DNA of 64,000 nt from Macrostomum hystrix (lineage: Eukaryota; Platyhelminthes; Macrostomidae), in contig CATNEN010000024.1 of the NCBI GenBank assembly GCA_950097015.1, positions 496,001-560,000 of the forward strand. The letters run 5' to 3'. The notes beneath the pieces are model-generated. The model did no database searches and had not been told where the DNA came from. It was given only the letters and a program-made list of their open reading frames with translations. The translations under genes and the position numbers were made by a program. Shown piece by piece: positions 21,401 to 30,889 of this stretch; the first letter of the stretch is position 1; every line of letters starts with the position of its first letter.

Positions 21401-24400
21401 AAAGTGAAGAGTTTGTTTAAGGGCGTTTTAAGTAAAAAATAAGTGAAAAGTTTGTCCAAACAGCCCCCTCTTGATTACTTCTTTAGAAACATGTCTCTTA
21501 GCCACTCCTCTATACAGTCAGTGGCATATCCAGGAATTTTGTTTTGGGGCGGTCTGTCAGGGGAGCGCCTTGAGAATCACAGAGGGGGTGCCAGCGGCCG
21601 AAAAAGGGCGCCAGGAGCCAAGAAAGGGCGCCAGCGGCTGAAAAACGGGAGCCAGCGGCTGAAAAAGGGGCGCCAGCGGCCGAAAAGGGGCGCCAGTGCT
21701 GCGACTGGCGCCCCTGGTGGGGGCATCTTATTCCCATGATTAAAATTTGGGGGGGCGACTGCCCCCCGCCCCCCCTAAATCTGCCTCTGTATACAGTATG
21801 CATGTACACGCGTATACATAAGGAAAATAGCCATGGCATAACAATAACAATGTCAAAGAAACAAAATTAAACTGTTTCAGAGTTCAGAGTTAGACAGGTC
21901 AAGGTCAATTCGTGACTACTTTTCTATTAATTGCTTGCGAGTCACCTCAAGGCCTGGGGATACACCACATTCTTCGTTCTTCCCCTTGGTGCGAAAATGA
22001 ATAGGCCAGCTGGAGTTCCAACACGGGAGCAGGCGACATAAAGCTGCCCATGCGAGAAGCAAGGAGTCTCCAGGTTGATGCCAGCCACCTTCAGCGACTG
22101 TCTCTGAGCCTTGTTAATAGTCATCGCAAAGCACACTCTCACAGGGAACTGCAGTCGCTTGAACTGAAATGGCAGGTCCGTGGGGATAATTGGAATCCGG
22201 GGAACGAACACAGACTCTCCTCTGCCAGATCCAGTCATTATCGTGGCCTCAATCACGTGTGGGAAGAGCCGCCTGACTATCAGTCTGGTGCCGTTACACA
22301 GCCTTGGCGCATTCAGGTTGCGGAGGAGCATAATTGGTGCCCCAACTTTCAGCTGCAAGTTGTGCGATGGAGTTCCAGGAGGATCTAGAGAGTTCAGAAA
22401 CTCAACAGGATACTCCACAGCGGTGTCATCAGTCAACGTTGTATCAATTGACTTGTAGGTGAAAACTGCACCTGGCAACTCCTGAAGCAGTTGGTAGTTA
22501 ATTTCGTTGGCGGCATCATTTCTAGGACACAGAATTGCCCTCTCTGACAGCCAGTCAACGTCAGCATATCGAACCATCAGGTTCGGGTAAACTTTTGCCT
22601 TGAGCTCCTGCACTGACTGCACAATGGTTCCGATTGTAGCGATCGATGACTGCCCATCCTCGGTGCTAATCTCCAGCAGACCATTGCCGATTCGCAATAG
22701 ATTGGCAGAGAACTCATGAGCTGTTTCGTCTCCTTGAATTGTAGCTCTCATGTTTGTTCGTAGGTGCAACTTCACAACCGATGGCCACAGGTGAGATGAT
22801 TTTAGGCAAGCATTAATCTCATCAGCAGGAGTGCCACGCGGAATCACAGGCAGCGTCTGTCTAAAGTCTCCAGACAGCAGCAGAGTGACACCACCCATCA
22901 GTTGATCGCCAGCCTCTCTCTTTCTTCTATCCCAGGCTGGCTGGAGAGAAATATCGACCGGAGAGCCCTGCGCACTGGGACGCCACCGCACTGACCGCAC
23001 TCAGTCTCAGTGCTGCTTGGGGGCCAGTAGACAGTCTAGGGGTTTGGGCTGTGTACATTCACGTCTTAAAATACAATGTACAGTCTGGGGCTTCGGCGCC
23101 CGGGGAAGGGAGGGGGTGGCTGTAATAAAATTTGGCCCGCAGAGTGGCGGAGGGGAGTTGGGGTGGCTGTCCTCGGAAAACAAAAAGTGACTCACTTTGA
23201 GATGATGCAGCTTTGCTCTGGATTGAGTAGAGATGTTCAAAATTGACAGCATTGTTGGAAAACATGTAAAGTGTAAGTGGATCAAATTTGGAGAAAATCT
23301 GACAAAGTGGGGCGACGATATGTCGAATTGAGTGATTTTTTTACTATTTTTGAGCAGTTTTTTGCACTTTTGAGCAGGAAGGAAATGATTTTTCGGGAAT
23401 TTGAGTAGCCTATTGCACTCAGCGTAGGTGGTTTTAGGTATGTGCAAAGTTTGGTGCAATTTGGTTGAGCGGTTTCGGCGTCTATAAAGACAAAAGGTTG
23501 CACACACACACACACACACACACACAGACAGACAGACAGACAGAGTTTTCACTTTTATATATATAGATAATATATGTTTCTTGTTTTCCATCCTTGTGCC
23601 AGATGATTGTATCTAGCGCTCTGGCTCTCTGGTATGCCAACACTCAACTGCAGCGAATGGTGAGTTCGGTTAAACGATGCTTTGGTATTATTCTGCTTTG
23701 GGATTGTCATGCTTTGCTATTGTCATGCTTTGCTATTGTCATGCTTTGGGATTGTCATGCTTTGGGATTGTCATGCTTTGGGATTGTCATGCTTTGGGAT
23801 TGTCATGCTTTGGGATTGTCATGCTTTGGTATTGTCATGCTTTGGGATTGTCATGCTTTGGTATTATTCTGCTTTGGGATTGTCATGCTTTGGGATTGTC
23901 ATGCTTTGGGATTGTCATGCTTTGGGATTGTCATGCTTTGGGATTGTCATGCTTTGGGATTGTCATGCTTTGGGATTGTCATGCTTTGGGATTGTCATGC
24001 TTTGGGATTGTCATGCTCTGCTATTGTCATGCTTTGGGATTGTCATGCTTTGGGATTGTCATGCTTTGGGATTGTCATGCTTTGGTATTATTCTGCTTTG
24101 GGATTGTCATGCTTTGGGATTGTCATGCTTTGGGATTGTCATGCTTTGGGATTGTCATGCTTTGGGATTGTCATGCTTTGGGATTGTCATGCTTTGGGAT
24201 TGTCATGCTTTGGGATTGTCATGCTTTGGGATTGTCATGCTCTGCTATTGTCATGCTTTGGGATTGTCATGCTTTGCTATTGTCATGCTTTGGGATTGTC
24301 ATGCTTTGGGATTGTCAAGTTTGAGAACTTATTTTATGAATATTTTTGGAAGTTAACTTTATGGGATTGTAAAGTTTGGGGAAGTTAACTTTATGGGATT

Positions 24401-27400
24401 GTGAGTTTAGGGAAGTTAACTTTATGGGATTGTAAGTTTGGGGAAGTTAACTTTATGGGATTGTGAGTTTGGGGAAGTTAACTTTATGGGATTGTGAGTT
24501 TGGGGAAGTTAACTTTATGGGATTGTAAGTTTGGGGAAGTTATTTATGGGATTGTAAGTTTGGGGAAGTTAACTTTATGGGATTGTGAGCTTGGGGAAGT
24601 TAACTTTATGGGATTGTAAGTTTGGGGAAGTTAACTTTATGGGATTGTAAGTTTGGGGAAGTTAACTTTATGGGATTGTGAGTTTGGGGAAGTTAACTTC
24701 ATGGGATTGTAAGTTTGGGGAAGTTAACTTTATGGGATTGTAAGTTTGGGGAAGTTATTTATGGGATTGTAAGTTTGGGGAAGTTAACTTTATGGGATTG
24801 TAAGTTTGGGGAAGTTAACTTTATGGGATTGTAAGTTTGGGGAAGTTATTTATGGGATTGTAAGTTTGGGGAAGTTAACTTTATGGGATTGTGAGTTTGG
24901 GGAAGTTAACTTTATGGGATTGTGAGTTTGGGGAAGTTATTTATGGGATTGTAAGTTTGGGGAAGTTAACTTTATGGGATTGTAAAGTTTGGGGAAGTTA
25001 ACTTTATGGGATTGTGAGTTTGGGGAAGTTAACTTTATGGGATTGTGAGTTTGGGGAAGTTAACTTTATGGGATTGTGAGTTTGGGGAAGTTAACTTTAT
25101 GGGATTGTGAGTTTGGGGAAGTTAACTTTATGGGATTGTGAGTTTGGGGAAGTTAACTTTATGGGATTGTGAGTTTGGGGAAGTTAACTTTATGGGATTG
25201 TAAGTTTGGGGAAGTTAATTTTTAGGTATTATGAGGCTAGGGAAGGCTGAGTTTTGTTATGATAATTATTGCGATTGTAAAGTTGGTGGATTGGATGTCT
25301 GTGTAATGCGAAATGTCTAGACTCTAGACTGTGGAATTTCGCAATCAGTTTAAAATATCGGCCTTCCATATTAACACCCCTGACACAGCTGAGAGTCTAC
25401 AGAGTCTACTCGTTAATCAACCTGATTATGCAGTCAGTCGGCTGCCTATTGTTGGTGGTAGCCTGGATTGTACTCTCGCAGCCGGCCTCTCAGCCTCCGC
25501 CGCCAGCGTTGTCGTCGGAGACAAACCTTTCGCCTACCCAATCGCCGCTGCTAGCTGCTCACGCTTCGCAGCAGCAGCAACGGGCTCTACTAGCCCTGTG
25601 CTCAATGGTGCTCACAGCTAGTTGGCTGCTAGTGTTGGCCTGCGTCTCCTGCGATTGGTGCGTCGGCAAGAATCTGCTCCAGGTGTTGGGAATATTTTTT
25701 CGCACAGTATTCCGGCGATCACAGCGCGACTCATTCTCTGAGCTTAAGCGGAGCACGAATTCCTTGAATGTGAGTAGCTATATTTGAAATCGCAAATCTC
25801 AATTAAACAAAAATTAACTTATAATCTAAGCCGTGTCTATCTCAACAAACACACTTTCCGATTCTTTCCAGTCGATTCACATGGACTCAGTAAGTTTACG
25901 ATTTGATTTGGTTAAAATAATCAATTTTTATTGCTCAATACATTAACTGCTTCGACAGTTTTTTTCGAGCGTGGGTTCTGTGTTTTTCTTGGCACGCTGG
26001 TGCGAATTCTGCCAATTTCTGTCTATTATAGTCTTGATAAACTACATGCACAAACATAGTTGTAGGCACAATTGAAGTGCCAAAAAAATCTTTTACATTG
26101 GATAGAGATTTCTGATGTTTTCAAATTAAACTGGGTGTTTAATTGATGTGGATGGGCAAAATGATATGTATTGCGGGCCAACAGGGAGTATAAGAAACGA
26201 TGTTGATTGACACGGGAGAGATAAGTCACGGGAGAGATGAGACACGGGAGAGTTGAGACACGGGAGAGTTGAGACACGGGAGAGATGAGACACGGGAGAG
26301 TTGAGACACGGGAGAGATGAGACACGGGAGAGTTGAGACACGGGAGAGTTGAGGCACGGGAGAGATGAGACACGGGAGAGTTGAGACACGGGAGAGTTGA
26401 GACACGGGAGAGTTAAGGCACGGGAGAGTTGAGGCACGGGAGAGTTGAGGCACGGGAGAGTTGAGACACGGGAGAGTTAAGGCACGGGAGAGTTGAGGCA
26501 CGGGAGAGTTGAGGCACGGGAGAGTTGAGACACGGGAGAGTTGAGGCACGGGAGAGTTGAGGCACGGGAGAGTTGAGACACGGGAGAGTTGAGACACGGG
26601 AGAGATGAGGCACGGGAGAGATGAGGCACGGGAGAGTTCGGACAGTGGAGAGTTCGGACAGTGGAGAGTTTGGACAGTGGATATTTTAGGGCATAAATTC
26701 AGTACTGCATAGAAGTAATCAAATGATAACATACAAGGGGCAACCAATGTGACTAGTGTTATTGTCATGATAATCTTTGATAAGGCCGCTTTAGAAAATC
26801 CGATTGTTACTATCTGAAAGTTAAACGTTTTTCTTCCACCGTCTTAAAATGACTAACTAGCTCAACTGTTTAGATAAAACTATGTTTAGCGGCAAACTTT
26901 CATTGGCAATCATAACATCATAACAGGTGATTAATCGACAACTGTATCATCATCAGCAGCAGCAGCATCCGCAACAATATTCACAACAGCAGTAGCAATA
27001 GTTTTCTGTAAACTAGAGCATTCAGTTTATGAAAAAAATGATATTTAAAAAAATCTCCACTTATATTAAGTTTGAATGAGTCTTCCCAGTAATAAATGTA
27101 TTTATTATCTTCATTCATAATTATCCTGGCCTCTGAATCATCGTCAATAACTAAGCCTATATCTAGCGGACTAGCAGACAAATACAAAAAAATTCTGCGA
27201 TTTCACAAAATCGAAAGTCTTCAACTGAGTTGAGAACAAGGTAATTGATCAGAAGCTATCAGTCTAGTGCTGTGTAAAGTTTGTTGTTGCTTTCGGTGGG
27301 CCTGAAATTATCTTTGTTTAAACTAAATATTTACTTATTCATTTAGTTTGAACTAGGCTAAAGAGGTTATAGAATTTTCACACGCTTATTAAATGCATGT

Positions 27401-28516
27401 TGTTATTTATTCAATATTACTATTTACTAATCACATATTCCATCTGCTAAATAACCCTAGCCTTGTTGGTTTTCTTTGCATCGCTTTTCCTACAAATTTT
27501 CCTATTATTCAATCAGCATGTATATTGGCTGTATCGGAAACTCGTGCTTTTCTACTCGTCAGTAGCGTGTTGTGAATTAAATTAGTAAGAATTATTGACG
27601 ACTGTAAGATATTGGGCAAGATAGCAAGACATAAAAAATCGACCTAGAATATATTTATTGCTTATCAATTAATATCCGTCCTTGTTGCAAATGAATGAAT
27701 AGTTTAGCCAAGCATAGAGAAATTTTCATATTTTCTCTGACCTAAATGTCAGTTTTAATAAAAACTCCGCTTTAGATCAGTTTATGATTAGAAAGGTTCT
27801 TGGATTTAGGTCAGTTAAGGATCAGAAAGGTGTTACAATTTAGGCTAGTTTATGTTATGCTGAATTGGGTTTAGGCTAGTTTATGTTATGCTGAATTGGG
27901 TTTAGGCTAGTTTAATGTTATTCTGAATTGGGTTTAGGCTAGTTTAATGTTATTCTGAATTGGGTTTAGGCTAGTTTAATGTTATTCTGAATTGGGTTTA
28001 GGCTAGTTTATTGTTATGGTGAATTGGGTTTAGGCTAGGTTATGTTATGCTGAATTTGGCATATAATGGACATATTTAAAATTGGTTGCCACTAAAGCAG
28101 TCTGTTTTTTATTTACATTTAACTAGACATAGTTGTTGTCGATCTTTAACTAATTAATTTGAGTCACACACAGAGACACATATGAACTAACTGGCCTTAT
28201 TCAGGTAGCACCTCGTAAGCGATCGCCGCATCGCACTGTGCCCTCCCCTGCGACCGTCGTCGCAGCTTCCTCATCGTCCCCAGCCGCCGCTGCAGCATCG
28301 CCGACTGGTCGAATGAGCGCGGCTAGGCGGCCATCACTGCTGGAGACCACCTGGCAGCTGCAGATGCCGCAGGTTGGCCCGCAGCGCGCCGCTGTCGGCT
28401 TCGTTCGGGCCAGCAACGCGGACGATGACTCGATTAGCCGAGAGATGGACTTTGGCAGCGAAGCTGACGAGCATTTGACCGGTTTGCTGGCTAGGCACAG
28501 GGCTGGTCTGGCCTAG
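18415..28516 (+). CDS. Four-helix (CD20/tetraspan-like) membrane protein, 357 aa, five exons
   Basis: Proposed exons are 18415-18765, 23603-23659, 25434-25769, 25872-25889 and 28205-28516, all joining in phase 0 with GT..AG borders (four of five donors, including exon 1, read GTGAGT or GTAAGT-like). An in-frame TAA precedes the start ATG. Helix 1 is at about residues 57-78 (AWAQLILGILGLVLGA). Helix 2 spans the exon 1/2 join (about 107-132), helix 3 is at about 137-152 and helix 4 at about 187-212. Single NxS/T sites fall in each presumed outer loop (N87 and N167), consistent with both termini in the cytoplasm. The C-tail is rich in A, S and P, then acidic. The layout resembles MS4A/CD20-like or TMEM tetraspan proteins, but no family signature was recognised and the function is unknown. 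Intron 1 hosts two Helitrons; introns 2 to 4 hold minisatellites or unique sequence. Confidence 0.72.
18885..18975 (-). mobile_element. Degenerate tRNA-like SINE head
   Basis: Read on the minus strand, GGGCGGAGCAGTAACGCG and TGAGTTCGAATCCGCGGCG resemble the A-box and B-box regions of the tRNA-derived head at 40499. No SINE body follows. It lies in intron 1 of the four-helix protein gene. Confidence 0.5.
19016..21278 (-). mobile_element. Helitron derivative, copy 1
   Basis: The element reads on the minus strand. It starts TCTATATATATAAAAGTGAA and ends CTAG, the canonical TC...CTRR Helitron ends, and sits between host A and T. A 3' hairpin (TGCCC, 10-nt loop, GGGCA; 19027-19046 on the plus strand) lies 7 nt before CTAG, as is typical. 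It carries only a helicase fragment, with no Rep/HUH endonuclease, so it is non-autonomous. A subterminal CAGA microsatellite and a small tandem block of GGCGCCAGCGGC-type units (about 19320-19440) are included. Confidence 0.93.
19674..20722 (-). pseudogene. Helitron PIF1-like helicase fragment, frameshifted (copy 1)
   Basis: A C-terminal helicase piece reads in two frames: 20722 down to about 19930, then 19874 down to 19674. Visible motifs are LLLSGDFRQTLPVIPRG (PIF1/Helitron motif III), an NDAANEIN segment, NGTRLIVRR, MTINKAQGQSL (motif V) and YVACSRV (motif VI). Walker A and B and the entire Rep domain are missing. Compared with copy 2, one G is missing near 19930 (TCCGGGAACG against TCCGGGGAACG), and the resulting frameshift disrupts the protein. 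It cannot encode a working helicase. Confidence 0.93.
21282..23567 (-). mobile_element. Helitron derivative, copy 2
   Basis: Almost identical to copy 1 and in the same orientation, separated from it by only three bases (TGA, 21279-21281). Each copy keeps complete TC and CTAG ends and an A|T insertion context. The main length difference is a longer CA microsatellite at about 23503-23525. It lies inside intron 1 of the four-helix protein gene and ends 35 bp before exon 2. Confidence 0.93.
21942..23000 (-). pseudogene. Helitron PIF1-like helicase fragment (copy 2)
   Basis: A 352-codon open frame of the same C-terminal helicase region as copy 1, unbroken here. Motifs III to VI are present, but motif V reads INKAQRQSL: the glycine of INKAQGQSL is Arg through a C-to-T change on the plus strand near 22102. 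As in copy 1, there is no Walker A or B and no Rep domain, so the protein is truncated at its N terminus and cannot drive transposition. Confidence 0.93.
23677..24316. repeat. Minisatellite, 16-bp unit (~40 copies)
   Basis: The unit is GCTTTGGGATTGTCAT, with GGTATT and GCTATT variants. It begins 17 bp after the donor of exon 2 of the four-helix protein gene, inside intron 2. Because 16 is not divisible by 3, all three plus-strand frames cycle through the same peptide and stay open. Confidence 0.96.
24340..25225. repeat. Minisatellite, 31-bp unit (~29 copies)
   Basis: The unit begins GGGATTGTAAGTTTGGGGAA and ends GTTAACTTTAT; a shortened 27-bp form (GTTATTTAT) recurs. It shares GGGATTGT with the adjacent 16-bp array, so one probably grew from the other. 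It lies in intron 2. Confidence 0.95.
26213..26683. repeat. Minisatellite, 16-bp unit (~29 copies)
   Basis: The unit is GAGACACGGGAGAGTT, with GAGGCACGGG, GAGATGAG and, at the right end, GGACAGTGGAGAGTTC variants. It lies in the intron after the 18-nt microexon. Long minus-strand open frames across it are repeat artefacts. Confidence 0.95.
27835..28055. repeat. Minisatellite, 31-bp unit (~7 copies)
   Basis: The unit begins TTTAGGCTAGTTTATGTTAT and ends GCTGAATTGGG. Degenerate beginnings reach back to about 27770. It lies 150 bp before the last exon of the four-helix protein gene. Confidence 0.9.
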
Positions 28517-28617
28517 CCCTGCCGAGTGTGGAATTCCGTGCAGATAAATATACCATGCTTTCAATAATAATGCTGATGCTTTAATTACATGAATTGATCT
28601 GGGAGATTTTTATCGGT

Positions 28618-29548
28618 TTAAATATCCCATGGATTGAGGATTCTTTTTTTACTCAGATTTCCCATGGATACAGGAATAATAATGTATAAATATTCTATTG
28701 TTTGGGTTTTAGTGTCGCTTAAATATCCCATAGATTGAGGATTTTGGTCCTAAAATATCCCATAGATTGTGAATTTTTGTCCGTACAATATCCCATTGAT
28801 TGAGGATTTTGTCGGTTAAATATCCCATTCATTAAGGATTTTTGTCGGTAAAATATCCCATTGATTGAGGATCTTTGTCGGTAAAATATCCCATTGATTG
28901 AGGATTTTTGTCGGTAAAATATCCCATTGATTGAGCATTTTTGTCGGCAAAATATCCCATTGATTGAGGATTTTTGTCGGTAAAATATCCCATAGATCGA
29001 AGGTTTAGTCGGTAAAATATCCCAAATATTGAAGGCTTTGTCGGTAAAATATCCCAAAAATTAAAGGCTTTGTCGGTGAAATATCCCAAAGATTAAAGGC
29101 TTTGTCGGTAAAATATCCTGCAAATATTGAAGGCTTTGTCGGTGAAATATCCCAAAGATTAAAGGCTTTGTCGGTAAAATATCCCATATATTTAAGGCTT
29201 AGTCGGTAAAATATCCCATTGATTGAGGATTTTTGTCGGTAAAATATCCCAAAAATTGAAAGCTTTGTCCGTAAAATATCCCATTGATTGAGGTTTTTTG
29301 TCGGTAAAATATCCCAAATATTAAAGGTTTTTTCGGTAAAATATCCCAAAAATTGAAGGCTTTGTAGGTAAAATATTTCATATACTGAAGGCTTTGTCGG
29401 TGAAATATCCCAAAATTGAAAGCTCTGTAGGTAAAATATCCCATAGATTGAAGGCTTTGTCGGTGAAATATCCCATAGATTGAAGGCTTTGTCGGTGAAA
29501 TATCCCATAGATTGAAGGCTTTGTCGGTGAAATATCCCATAGATTGGA
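28618..29548. repeat. Minisatellite, 31-33-bp unit (~29 copies)
   Basis: The unit begins AAATATCCCATTGATTGAGG and continues TTTTTGTCGGT. It is heavily diverged internally (AGATTGAAGGC, AAATTGAAGGC). It starts about 100 bp after the stop codon of the four-helix protein gene. Open minus-strand frames (GIFYRQ-type peptides) are repeat artefacts. Confidence 0.93.
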
Positions 29549-30019
29549 GATTTGAGGATCACATGCTAATTTTGATAGTCTATGTGTTCTTCTCAATTAT
29601 TTTTCGTTTGCTTTTACATGTCAAGTTGTGTAGGCTTTGAGTTTCTTTTTTATTTTTATTAGCCTGAGTGAGTAATATATTATAAATCCCCCTAAACATT
29701 TCGTGCCGCGGATTCGAGTACGAGTTAATTTGCTCTATTTGATTTGCTATTCGATATTTTACCCATTGGCTTTGCTAAAGTACACCTAATTATTAATCGA
29801 TACATATTTCTGCTTTCTCTCGCCGCATAATAGCTATTATTGTCAATAGACTTGCATGACATTTTTGTTCGTCTAATCTAATATTTTCAGATTAGAATAA
29901 AAAATAAAAAATGTAATTTTTTATGAGGATTCAGTATATTTATTTCTGATAACTTTTCGATACTATATATTAGTACCCTCTGGCTTGTACTTGCATGCAT
30001 TGTAAAACCATTAGTTTGC
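29549..30019. other. Intergenic, nothing recognised
   Basis: AT-rich unique sequence between the 31-33-bp array and the SINE target site. Confidence 0.5.
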
Positions 30020-30031
30020 TTAACCTGCTAT

Positions 30032-30350
30032 TACAGGTAGAGGTTGTAGCCTAGTGGTTAGGGCGTCGGACTAACGACTTGAAGGTCGGGGGTTCGAATC
30101 CCGACTCCACTGAAACAATTTGTGTCCTTTAGCAAGACACTTAACTCTGCATTGCTTCAGTTCACCCAGCTGTTAAATGGGTACCAGCATCAGCTGGGAT
30201 AATTGAAGGTGGGTGTGGCGTCCCCCCAGTCCATGGACTGAACAGCTGTACGCAGCCTTCAGATGCGCCGCGCAATAGCTGCGGTTGTGCTGTCGGCTGC
30301 ACATCTGGCTCGATTAGGGCAGGTGTAATCAATTATTATTATTATTATTA
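30032..30350 (+). mobile_element. Complete tRNA-derived SINE (family 1) with 12-bp target duplication
   Basis: The tRNA-like head has an A box (TAGCCTAGTGG) and B box (GGTTCGAATCC). The conserved central part reads TTTGTGTCCTTTAGCAAGAC followed by CACCCAGCTG...AAATGGGTACC, the Deu/Meta-type SINE core seen across invertebrates. A family-specific 3' part ends in an (ATT)n tail. The exact duplication TTAACCTGCTAT flanks it at 30020-30031 and 30351-30362, so this is a full-length, rather recent insertion. Confidence 0.94.
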
Positions 30351-30362
30351 TTAACCTGCTAT

Positions 30363-30889
30363 GCTAAAATAAAAATAGCTTTTCTTGAATTTTTACCTCC
30401 GACGTGTCTGCTTGGACAAGGTCTATCCAATAATCTCTATTTGCGACGCACCTATTTTTTTATCTCTAGCTGTCGCCTTTTTATGTTTAAACCGCTTAGC
30501 TTTGCATATGCGTTATTTTTTACATTTTTCTTTAGAACTTTCTGTCTCTCTGCTTTGTTAAAAGCTCGCATTCTTTTTGCATGCCTATTTTTGCATGACC
30601 GTCCTATACAGGATATTTCAGATTGCTTTTTTAATGTGGGAAATTCAGTACTAACTGTTAGTACTATTTAGAAAGTGCTTTATCAACCTTGCTTCCTTGT
30701 GCTTTTTTATAGTTAACTTTTCTTGGCTTTCACACGTAGAAAAAGGAAAATTTTGTCTGCATGGACACAAAATGTCTGATGCTTGTCTGAGGTTAACTGT
30801 ACGCAAAATGTCGACAAGATATTCTATAAACTTCCGGTACTTAAGTTAAGAGATTTTTCCCACTAAATAAGATACATTTTCGGCGAAAT
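30363..30889. other. Intergenic, nothing recognised
   Basis: Unique T-rich sequence. A 76-codon open stretch near 30441 has no recognisable feature. The last ~100 bp drift into sequence resembling the 22-bp array. Confidence 0.45.

Noticed and set aside
23594-24388. Long cysteine/tryptophan-rich open frames
   Set aside because: All three frames of the 16-bp array encode the same cyclic peptide; only the 57 nt at 23603-23659 were kept, as exon 2 of the membrane-protein gene.
26026-26768. Minus-strand Ser/Leu/Pro/Cys repeat proteins
   Set aside because: Generated by the 16-bp intronic array; repetition is at DNA level and several frames are open.
30032-30110. Independent tRNA gene
   Set aside because: The tRNA-like part is the head of a complete SINE with a core, tail and target duplication.
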